Source: Intoshia linei
Lineage: Eukaryota > Orthonectida > Rhopaluridae
Length of the DNA: 30,680 bases
Direction of reading: 5' to 3'
Assembly: GCA_001642005.1 (NCBI GenBank)
Contig: LWCA01000353.1
Span: 1-30,680 of the forward strand
Shown: positions 1-9,049 of the stretch, one piece after another
How positions within the stretch are numbered: the stretch's first letter is position 1
Layout of the letters: every line of letters begins with the position of its first letter
The notes under the pieces: model-generated
Told to the model about the DNA's origin: nothing
The model's input: the letters and a program-made list of their open reading frames with translations, nothing else
Database searches by the model: none
Position numbers and translations under genes: made by a program

Positions 1-244
1 CACGAAACCACATGGACAAGCCACTGTAACATTGTTGGCAGAATCGCTTTGGCGTCCACGTCTTATAGTCTTCTTGATCACCAATCTTACATAACTGGAA
101 ATAAGCTACATACAACTGCTTCAACCTCGGGTTTGTTGCAATCTCTTTAAGATCGCGTTCATTTTTGTACTCTCCGCAGATGTAGTAGAAGAACTTGGTG
201 TATTTTATGCACTCACTTCGAATTCTACACGAGCTGATGTTCAC
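1..244 (-). CDS. Partial gene for an uncharacterised, probably transposon-associated protein
   Basis: A minus-strand open frame begins after a good intron end (CTAAATTTAG, about position 245-254) and runs off the left edge without a stop. It contains a Cys-rich stretch (YYICGEY) followed by VAYFQLCKIGDQ, then a W-x-P-x-R-x-C-x-x-C block. From memory, this resembles a repeated invertebrate family with an N-terminal C-x-x-C-G motif, a Y-F-x-x-K-x-G-D-Q motif and W-A-P-H-x-x-C-x-x-C, usually found next to mobile elements and of unknown function. There is no in-frame ATG before the last few codons, so an upstream exon, or decay of the copy, must be assumed. Base composition is clearly less AT-rich than the surrounding DNA, which fits an inserted element. 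It could also be a fragment; the rest lies outside the window. Confidence 0.45.
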   Translation of the reverse strand, partial: MNISSCRIRSECIKYTKFFYYICGEYKNERDLKEIATNPRLKQLYVAYFQLCKIGDQEDYKTWTPKRFCQQCYSGLSMWFR

Positions 245-1031
245 TAAATTTAGAAATGATTATAACGACACTGGACACTTCTACGTAGAAATTACCCAGA
301 AACGCCATATCCCGTCCCAATAAAAAAAATTTTTTCTCCATTTGTTGGCCAGTGTTATCTTGGATAAAATATGCATACACGTGTTGATGATAGTATGCCA
401 GTGTTTCCCAAATTGTGCGCCCGCAGCTGAATCTGATATTTTTTTTAATTTTGATTATTTATTTGAACGATTTATAATTTAAAATTATAAAAATGTGTAT
501 TTAATGTGTAAAGTATATACATTTTATAAATACACTAAAACTAACTTTAAAATATTTTTTTCTGTTATCATAATTATCTTTCAAAATTTTCATTATAAAA
601 AAAAATATCAATTATTGCAATTGAGGGGATCTTTATTAAAAAAGTTTGATAACGAATGTGATAAAACAGATTTTCAAAGATATAAATATATACAATTTAT
701 ATGCAATATAGTATGCCGCACTTTTTTTATTTATTTTTTTGTGTACTTTTGGGAAGCACTGATACATGCGAATGCGCAATGTGTATGTTGCAAAACATTA
801 TATAAGCTAGAAAATGTTTTAAGACTTAATAATTTCAAAAACATTTATCATTTTTTAGGTGACTAACCTACCTGAAACAGCCAAACCTTTTTTTAATCAT
901 ATCAAAATTAACTAAGATTAAGATAAGCTAAGTATCAAAAATTTACGATACAGATGATGATGATATACATTTGTATATAGACTTTATGAAATTTTAATAC
1001 GATACTATCATTTTTGAGTCGATTGCGTATA
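245..1031. other. AT-rich spacer with a lone hAT-type terminus
   Basis: No gene is supported here. The 123-codon open frame at 495-866 is low-complexity Phe/Ile/Lys/Tyr translation of AT-rich DNA and shows no family features. At 399 the motif CAGTGTTTCCCAAA looks like the terminal inverted repeat of a hAT transposon, but no matching right end was found in this stretch. Confidence 0.4.
399..425 (+). mobile_element. Solitary hAT-like terminal inverted repeat
   Basis: CAGTGTTTCCCAAATTGTGC at this position matches the usual hAT terminus (CAGxGxTTCCCAA). The 8 bp before it (tagtatgc, 391-398) recur at 709-716, but no inverted terminus precedes that second copy. If the element spanned 399-708, its right end has been lost. 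A second terminus of the same type, in opposite orientation, lies at 11500-11516. Confidence 0.3.
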
Positions 1032-1990
1032 CAGTCGTACTTCCCTATAATGACCCTCCTCATAAAGACCAATAAGACAAAGATAAGGTATTTTATTTTA
1101 ACTCTATTTTCTATTAAATTGTACTTTTCTGCATTCAAAAATTGGAGTCATTCATCAATTCATTTAATCTCTATAGTGAACAGTGAACAATATTTTTATT
1201 TTTTTAATAGCTAAATATAATTAAATTTTTCCTATGTGTAATGAATAAGAAAAAAAATTTTCAACATAAAAAACAATTTGGTGTATTAAACCATAAAATT
1301 GTTAACCAAAACAAATCTATAAATGCATAATGAATTTGAAATATAAATTTGGAATTATGGTTTACAGATCTTCAAAACTTTGAACCAAATGATGAAACCA
1401 GTCCTGAACAAACTGAAAAACTCTTGGATAAATTTAACTTAATTTAATCATTTTAAGTCTTAAAAGAAGATTTGAAATTAGTAAGACGAATAGAAAAGGA
1501 AGGTGTATTTTAATTTATCGGAATTCAAGAATTAAATCCAATTGTGTTTGATAATGTTCAACCAAGCATTATTGCTTTTCCTACAACATGGCTTGTAGAA
1601 GCTGGATTTTCAGCAGTGGTCGATATTTTTGGTAGGAAGAGGTTAAAATTGGATGTGAACAATCGAGGAATAATGCGATTAAGATTGAATAAACTAATAG
1701 AAATTGATTACGATTCATTGTGCAACAAACACCAATGCCAAAGCAGTCACTAACTAGTATAAATTTAAATAAATAAAGCATTTTACTGTAAATAAAAATA
1801 GATATTTTAAGGTTTTTTAAGGTGGCCCATGGAATTTTAAGCAAAACTTTTTTGGGCCATGGCCTGAAAAAGGTTGAGAACCCCTGATATAAACCATATA
1901 TTTATTTTAACATTTTTTTGTTCACTATACTCTGATAGTGAACAGAAATTTAAAATTTTATATTTTGTTCACGATAGGGAAGTACGATTG
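1032..1990. mobile_element. Tigger/pogo-like DNA element (TA target site), carrying a nested hAT fragment
   Basis: The left end CAGTCGTACTTCCCTATAAT (1032) and the right end, read on the minus strand as CAATCGTACTTCCCTATCGT (ending 1990), are imperfect inverted repeats of about 24 bp. Both are flanked by TA, the target of Tc1/mariner-pogo elements. The subterminal motif atagtgaacag occurs near both ends. No transposase of its own is visible; the middle is occupied by an ageing hAT transposase fragment. This is best read as a non-autonomous element that later received, or captured, the hAT piece. Confidence 0.65.
1370..1886 (+). pseudogene. Decayed hAT transposase (SCAND3/ZBED-like C-terminus) with right terminus
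   Basis: From about 1520 to the stop at 1750-1752 the frame reads as the C-terminal dimerisation region of hAT transposases of the SCAND3/ZBED5 type. The core FPTTWLVEAGFSAVV is followed by KRLKLDVNNRG, then RLRLNKL and a final CNKHQCQSSH. Known members end in almost the same way (FPSSYLVECGFSAV, RNRLD, K-L-C-x-x-H-Q-x-Q-x-S-H). Upstream the frame is interrupted by stops around 1445-1515, so it is not functional. At 1871-1886 the sequence aggttgagaacccctg is a hAT right terminus (CAGGGGTTCTCAACC on the minus strand). No left terminus or matching 8-bp duplication was found, so the copy is 5' truncated. It lies wholly inside the Tigger-like element. Confidence 0.75.
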
Positions 1991-2384
1991 TATTAGCGTT
2001 CGGCGACACGCTAAAGGGACTAACTTTGTATATAATTTTGACGCGATTGTAAAAGTTGGTTTTCGTATTCGTATCTCGTTGGAAAAACTTTAAAAGTTCG
2101 TGCTTAAAAGTCAGAACAGTGGTGAATTCATTTTGAAAGTCGTGTTTTCATCTTGCTTTGTGCCGTCGTGCAGAAGTATGTATAATTTAAATTTTTTGAG
2201 ATTATAAAACATAGCTACCCTGTCGGAAACTAACTGTTGATAAAATCTCCACCGTCATATCGGTATGATCACATTTTTTAAATTTTGTAAACAATAGCTA
2301 TAATTATCATATACAGATGATATTATCATAAAGTTTAAGGCTTTAAAATTCTTTAAATATTACGTCAAGTAATTATATTATTAG
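1991..2384. other. Intron or spacer upstream of the TTC30 exons
   Basis: No coding similarity was seen. A less AT-rich patch at about 2000-2180 (gttcggcgacacgc... through tgccgtcgtgcag) stands out from its surroundings and may be the edge of another repeat or an untranslated exon. The stretch ends in the acceptor aattatattattag used by the next exon. Confidence 0.3.
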
Positions 2385-2769
2385 AACACTTTACTGTTCA
2401 AAAGGAAATTATGATTTTGGAATTTCCAGAGTCATAAAAAGCATGAGTCCATTTAAAACAAAATTAAGTACCGAAACTTGGTTTTATGCTAAACGTTGTT
2501 TTCTATCTTTGATTGAATCTCTCTCCAACAACATTTTATTAATTCATGAAAACACATACAAAGAATGCATACATTTCCTGGTTCAATGTGAAGGTTTTTA
2601 ACTTTATTAATTCTACGTGAATTTTAAAAAACATTATATTTTAGTATACGGTCAAACTATATCCGCAAATATAGAACAGCCAATACCAGTAAACATGCTA
2701 TATCCCGGTAAAAACACAATAATTTATGAAGCTCGAATTTTAAGATATATATTGATGAATAATGTGTAA
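2385..2769 (+). CDS. TTC30: Intraflagellar transport protein IFT70/TTC30, last two exons
   Basis: TTC30 (IFT70) is a tetratricopeptide protein of the IFT-B complex that carries cargo along cilia. Exon 2385-2593 contains the hallmark LYCSKGNYDFGISRVIKSMS, then TETWFYAKRCFLSLIESLSN and KECIHFLVQCE. Exon 2645-2769 gives VYGQTISANIEQPIPV, then GKNTIIYEARILRYI and a stop at 2767-2769. All of these are strongly conserved in TTC30 C-termini (LYCSKGNYEFGISRVIKS, WFYAKRCFLSLLE, IEQPLEE, GKNTVTYESRQLK). The intron 2594-2644 has GT...TTTTAG borders and phase 1. Upstream exons (the family is about 660 residues) are not seen in the window. They either lie beyond the left edge, past an intron of more than 2.3 kb full of transposon remains, or this is a 5'-truncated duplicate. 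The frame within these exons is intact. Confidence 0.85.
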
Positions 2770-5700
2770 TTTTCAGTAAATGTTATCTAACGTTATAAAT
2801 ATTATTAAATTTCATAAAATGTAAATTAATTAATTAACAATTCAAGATTTAAGATTAAAAAGGTATTATAAATATATTTAATTGGAACGGAATATACTAA
2901 TCCGAAACACTTACAATTTCAGTAATAATGCATCATTGTTTCATAACTGCATTAAAATTTTGATTGGCAAATGTTTATATTAATCTGTACGAAAAATAAT
3001 CCCAAGTTTATTCTGTAATTATTTTAGTCGATATTTTCAAGTACTTTAACTGACATTATAATCCTTTACTATTTTGAAATATTTTGCAAATTTACCAAAA
3101 TATAATCCATTTGAATTAAGATTACAGAATAAATTAATTAACAAAAATGTAATGTGTAATATATTTAAATTATATATAATAATTATAGTTGTATATTAAT
3201 ATTAAATGTAATAAACCTTGTTTGACCAAATAAATTTGTTGTTTTACGCGTTAATGAAATTTATAAAAAATTTAGAAATATAGACATAAATTTCAATTGA
3301 TTGGCGCCAATTTTTTCAAAAAATTAACAGGTAATAATTTAACCATGATGATTATCTATTTACTGAATTCTTATCATATTAATTTGGCGCCTATTTTTAA
3401 CAGGCAATATTATTCAATACTGATAACAATAATTTTCATCGTATAATGCTATCATTTTTGTTAAGGTAATTATTCATTACTATTAATTTATTTAAATTAC
3501 ATACATATATTATTAAATATGAAAGGTAAGTATAAAATATAAATTCGTACAATTAATCTGAGCTTTGATAGTTTTGAGTATTTGTGGAGAATACAGAATA
3601 AAATAGCACGAGAGGAGCATTATAATTGAAAATGACACGTAGTGAAAAACGAAGAAACCTAATAATGTAAAATGAAATAGGTGGTTTTTAGTAAACTGTT
3701 GTAGTTCTTATTTATCTTTATGTGATTCTGGTTACAGTTGTATTATGGTATTATGATTTATATTGGTTATATGACACCCGACTGGACATTTGATGGATTA
3801 TGGGTCAGTAATTACTTCTTCAGAAAGTATTAATTGACAATTGCGAATTTAAATATTTTTTTAAATAAAATAAAATGGAAAACACCGAATACAAACTGAT
3901 GGTATCACATTCCATAGTCTGTTACAATAAATTTCAGATACAATTTGTCTTCAAATGTACTTATTTTTGATCAACGTCTCAAAGTCTAGTTTCTGGTAGT
4001 TATTTTGGTATTCTGAATGTGTTGAAGCTTTGATTCTTTAAAAATATAATACAAATCTGCCAACCCTAACGCACCGTATCCGATATCCGTCCACAGAGGG
4101 GTGGGAATGGATGAAATTTTTCAATTATCATAATTATTGCTTTTTCTTGGATTTATCTTTGATGGGTTTGCATAACACTGCCTTATCTAAAATATCTTAA
4201 AAATTTATATCGAAACAACTCTATTTTAATCTATGCTAAAAATATTTAATAAATGATTAATGAACTTATAACCCTGCACGGGTGGCATTTTGCGTTATTA
4301 CCGCATGTAATTCTTTTTAATTGTTATCCATGAATCATAAATAGTATCCTATCTAATTTTGCAACAATTTAATTTTGATTAGGTTTTCATGGAATCTTAT
4401 GTAAAATAACGTGAATGCCTCTACTACAGTATCTCAACCTGAGTTTCACGGAACACATCCTTATCGATACAATTTTATAGATAACATGAATAAGTGTATA
4501 TTATTATGTAATGTAATCTACCACATGTAAATAATTTAAAAATGTTATACAGAAATTTTATCGTTCTAAACATCAATTTGCGTATCGTTTATGAATTTTT
4601 TTTATATTACACATTTTACGTATCCACCATTATGGTAGTTTTAGGTCTGTAAATATGTATCCGAAAACGATGAAAAAATAGATTATAGTATCATTGGTAC
4701 ATGCCATAGTTCTACTTCATCTTGAATTAAATTTGTATAAATGTACGAAACTAAACATTTTCGTTCAAAATATGATACGATGCGAGTACTAAAAAAATTA
4801 TTGTATGAAGTGTAAGAAAATGAAATGTATACAACTTGAAATTATCTAATTTACTTCAAGGTAATAAATAATTACCATTGAATTACCCACCAACCAAAAA
4901 TTTTATATTTCATCAAAAATGACCATTAAATCTTGATCCATATTGAAAAATTATGTGTAAATTAATACTTTCATAATATTAATATTAAAAATATAACACT
5001 TGTTGAATGAAATACAATACCACTTAAAACGGCTAATTTTAATATTTAATTATTTAAGATATAATTTGATACATTCAAAATTCAAATTCCAATTTACCAT
5101 CATATCGTTATTTAAAATTAATATTAATTAATTCATTTTTTTACATTTTTTACAATGTATATTTCATTTTTGATTTCAACTACATATTATTCTTCATTAA
5201 TTCGATATAAATATAAGAAATATTCACCATTTTTTTAAATTTTAAAGAATGTAATCATAAACACAATATGAATTACACCAATTTAAGAATAGTTTGATAA
5301 TTTTACGTTTATCAATTTTACCATGTGTCATTCTTAAAATGTTTAAATGCTACAAACATAAAAATACCATGAAAATTGTACATTTATATAAAATTGGTTA
5401 TAAATTGAAATTTAGAGATTATAGAAGATGTAAGAGCATTCATACATGTCAGATTATTTGCACACGGATTTATCTAGTATAGAGCTACTTATAAGAATAC
5501 TGACACAATACAGATTGACTTATGCGAAAGTCAATTTGGAAATTGAGCCTGGAAAGGATTTAGAACAAATTTAACGTTATAATCCTCAGAGTGACGTATA
5601 CACGAAATTTTCATTTTGGTATGACAGAATTAATTAAATTTGTTTCATTATCAACATTTACATAAAATTTTAGTTACATTATTTTCAGCTTTTGTAATTA

Positions 5701-7079
5701 TTTGTAAAAATTAAACTCAAAATTTAACAAGAAAATTTTAATATAGGTAATATTAATATTATATTCATTTACAATGTTAATAATAATTTATTTATAATTT
5801 TTTCATTGACTTGTGCTTTTCGTTCCTTTAGACAAAATTAGGATATTGACGTTGATTAAAATATTTAAGATGGTAGAGATATCTTAACACAAAATGTAAA
5901 CTTTTTTATGAATACGGAATCATGTCTAATACATCTATCGGGTACTTGGTGGACTTTAAAATATCATAAAGTTATTTTTCATAATATGTTTATGTAATTT
6001 AGGCTTATCATTTCTTGAAATATTTTTATATTCGAATTGGAACAGCACATAATATTACTGAGTATAGATGCATTATGCATTATTTTATGGATTTTTAAAT
6101 AAATTAGAGTGGAGTCATTCATTCAATCAAAAAAATTATAATTCGAAAATTATAATTGAAAAATAACGGAAATAAAAAATTTTAGATAGAATCATCGTTT
6201 CAGTATAAATCAATAATACCGTTAATTTATATATATCGTATATATTAAATCTACTTAATTTGTTAACTATTTCCTAGACAATTGGTTCCCTTGTTCGCCA
6301 AAAGTTTTGAATTCCCAATTGTAAATAATATTGGAGGCTTCAAATATTAAGGCAACATATAAACTTTTGGTGAAATGATCATTGAAAATTGTTCATTCCA
6401 TTAAATAAATCATGAAAAATGTTACCAATATTCTCTCACATACGTACAAAATATAGCTTTGGTTACACTTAGAGGGGTAGAGTAACAATTTTTTTATTAG
6501 AAAATACATCAGAAAATAATATTTCAATATAATCTCGAAACTAACAAACCAAACTTTAGTTGGTTTCCTTCATTTTTCTTCAATACCGTCATAGGGGTCC
6601 ACGGCGAAAAATGGTTGATAAAAACTGGTTTACATGGAAAAAAACCTTCATAAAATAACTAATTTGTGCAGGTACCACAAAATCTTCGACCGGGTACATT
6701 GGTTCCTGCGAGAACAGCGTTGGTGACGCCTCACGTAGACTTTCGTAAAGACAATTATATTTTTCTACAAATTTTTACTCCAGGTTTTGTGCATGAACAT
6801 AACTTTTTGGCCATTGGCTTATTATATTTGGCATCCTTGTCAACTAAAATGTCACTTGCAGAATAACTATCAGTGTCACTGATTCAGTGATATTACTAAA
6901 ATAAAATTTTTAAGGTACCCGCCCATTTGTGATGGATGAGGACATTTTAATTATTTAATGTGAGATGTACAATCTCCGTTTGAATTGTATGCTATTGTTT
7001 GTCTTCTGATCCGTCTGCAAGTAATCTTTCACTTTAAAATTTTTTGTTGTGTTAGATAAAAACTATATTTTATATACAT
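2770..7079. other. Large AT-rich intergenic stretch without recognisable genes
   Basis: About 4.3 kb between TTC30 and the SoxE flank. Open frames here (for example 5294-5482) are short and of low complexity. Minor structure seen: a GGCGCC-centred motif repeated 83 bp apart (3303 and 3386), each followed by a similar tail (ATTTTT, then TTAACAGG). There is also a small hairpin TCACTGA-T-TCAGTGA (6876-6890) and inverted arms CCAAAAGTTT/AAACTTTTGG at about 6299 and 6361. None of these identifies a gene. Confidence 0.5.
6667..6866 (+). CDS. Possible short exon or ORF of unknown function
   Basis: An open stretch follows a convincing branch-point/acceptor arrangement (aactaatttgtgcag, ending about 6671). 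It reads VPQNLRPGTLVPARTALVTP, then an aromatic/hydrophobic tail, and stops at 6864-6866. It is less AT-rich than its surroundings and not low-complexity, which is why it is listed. No family was recognised. It could be a terminal exon, a transposon fragment or chance. Confidence 0.2.
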
Positions 7080-7504
7080 CAGCGATTCCCAACATACTTC
7101 ACAGTTGGTACCCTAAACTGAAAAAAAATTATTTCGTACCCCATAATAATTTAAATTTAGTTTATCTGACACTATATTAATTAAAAAAGGTATATTAACT
7201 ATTTAAAATTGTTAAAACTCTACTTGACCATAAATGGATATCTAAATTAATCGTTAATGATTGAACTGACGGAATAGGGACGTACATATATTTTATATGC
7301 AACCTCAAAAGCACATAAACTATCAAATAGACGTAAATACATAAGAAACTAAATACATTATTAGTAATAATTTTTATTTTAAATTATTTTTGAGAATTTA
7401 AAAAATATCTATAATTGATGAGTCATATTATCAGACGAGCTGGTACCCCAAAATAATTTATGGGACCCCCTAGGGGTCACACTACTCCCATTTGAGAACC
7501 GCTG
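7080..7504. mobile_element. Non-autonomous hAT element with perfect 8-bp target duplication
   Basis: The left end CAGCGATTCCCAACATACTT starts at 7080. The right end, read on the minus strand, is CAGCGGTTCTCAAATGGGAG, ending at 7504. The 8 bp flanking each side are identical, atatacat (7072-7079 and 7505-7512), as expected for hAT transposition. The interior of about 425 bp has no transposase frame, so it is a MITE-like derivative. Subterminal GGTACCC/GGGGTACC motifs occur near both ends. It sits 300 bp upstream of the SoxE start codon. Confidence 0.9.
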
Positions 7505-7512
7505 ATATACAT

Positions 7513-7803
7513 ATATATGTAAATATTCTTGTACCGTAATTAAATAAGTTCTTCTTAAAGGTCCCTTAAATTGGATTATAGTTCTATGATCCCATATATA
7601 CTATGTGGTTTCCGTTTCCTTATTTGGCCAAAATTAATTAAACTCGCAACATTGGCGAACTAGAGAAACAATAGACTGGATTCACAGTAGTCAATGCATT
7701 ATGATTTAATTTTATTCATTTATCAGCACTTGGGAACTATAATCCATTATTAGATTTTAACTTTTAAATTAGTAATTAAAAATTATAGAAAAACTACAAT
7801 CCT
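7513..7803 (+). promoter_or_regulatory. SoxE 5' flank / presumed promoter and 5' UTR
   Basis: The stretch between the hAT element and the SoxE start codon holds no gene. No TATA box or other core element could be assigned with confidence in such AT-rich DNA. It must contain the proximal promoter unless an upstream untranslated exon exists. Confidence 0.25.
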
Positions 7804-8897
7804 ATGGAATCAAATTACAATTCTAATGAACTCGTTATCGATGACATACTAAACCTAGATAAACGGGATTTAGCAGTTTATGCCGATGAAAACAAAAGTT
7901 CCAGTACTTCGTCCATCTCTTCAAATTCTGAAAATGCAATTTTACCACCAGACATTATGACGACCGATGATTTGCAAGAGTTTGTTGACAAACTCCTTGA
8001 AGGTTATACTTGGTCTCTTAATAAAGACAGGGAAAATTTTTTAAACAAAAAATTTCGAAGTCGTGACCATATAAAAAGACCAATGAATGCTTTCATGGTT
8101 TGGGCTCAAGCCGCACGAAAAAAACTAGCTGATGATTTTCCTCATCTAAGAAATACCGAATTGTCCAAAACGCTTGGAAAATTGTGGAAGTATATTTTTA
8201 ATGATATATTTAACTTTTATTACAATTTTTATAATTTTTAACCTACAATTTAATTTATTAGAATACTCAAACCAGAAGAAAAGAAACCATTCATAGAAGA
8301 AGCTGAACGATTACGTGTAAAACATAAAATGGACCATCCACAGTACAAATACAAACCCAGACGAAAGAGTGTAAAAGATTTAACGGACGAAGATGATATC
8401 AATGTTGAAAATATAATAAATCATATATCCAACCCAATGCTAAAGTTAAACAGTATTTGCGATATAAACGATGACATGAACATGAATATAACTGATATTA
8501 ATGAAAAAAATTATGACCCAATCAGCTATCAAAAAAATTATCATTTTAAACCAATTAAATCGAAAAATAATACGGTCTACACTAGAAACGAAAACAATGA
8601 AAACATTATGCATCAACATGGTCCAAAATCGAATTACAGTTATTCAAAGGAATCAAACTGTTCCTCCATGGAGTCACAAAACTATGATAGATTAGTAATG
8701 TTAGAGGTGAATCAAAGACCATCATGTGCTTACAGTGAAAATTTTACACCTGAACCTGTATCAAATTATCCAGATATATCACCAATGTATGACTATGGTA
8801 AATATTAAACCATTTCTAATTTAAATAATTTTCTTTAGATAATTTCATTTACGAAAATTTTATAGATGACGACTCTGAAAAAAATTACAAAAATTAG
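7804..8897 (+). CDS. SoxE: SoxE-group HMG-box transcription factor (Sox8/9/10 homologue)
   Basis: Three exons: 7804-8189, 8262-8797 and 8839-8897, giving about 326 residues. Residues 57-72 ([16 protein letters not shown]) match the SoxE dimerisation motif. The HMG box follows at about 89-163, with [20 protein letters not shown], then [20 protein letters not shown] and a C-terminal RRKSVK. The A-Q-A-A-R-K-K-L-A form and RRKSVK are SoxE-specific. The first intron (72 bp, phase 2) falls inside the HMG box after GKLWK and restores the K-I-L-K-P-E-E-K reading. The second intron ends in ttctttag and yields a short acidic end ([11 protein letters not shown]). SoxE proteins are nuclear and bind AACAAT-type sites as dimers to direct cell fate. 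This one is shorter than vertebrate Sox9/10 (about 470-510). Its Asn-rich C-terminal half shows no recognisable transactivation domain. Downstream neighbour TTLL10 is convergent. Confidence 0.95.
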
Positions 8898-9014
8898 AAT
8901 ATTCTTATAGTCTTATATAAACCACTTTAACGTATAATGGATGGTATAATTTAAAATAACGTAAATTGTAATTAAACATTTGTTCCGTAAATTTTACAAA
9001 AACTTTTTACCCAA

Positions 9015-9020
9015 AATAAA
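9015..9020 (+). promoter_or_regulatory. Poly(A) signal AATAAA of SoxE
   Basis: AATAAA lies about 120 bp after the SoxE stop and only about 30 bp before the convergent TTLL10 stop codon. Cleavage 15-30 bp downstream would place the SoxE 3' end next to, or inside, the TTLL10 coding end. Confidence 0.6.
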
Positions 9021-9049
9021 GCAATGTAAAAGTTTAATATAATACAATT

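Noticed and set aside
495-866. 123-codon plus-strand open frame
   Set aside because: Low-complexity Phe/Ile/Lys/Tyr translation of AT-rich DNA, with no motif, splice context or similarity.
1581-1844. 87-codon minus-strand frame
   Set aside because: It is the antisense of the recognisable hAT transposase C-terminus on the plus strand.
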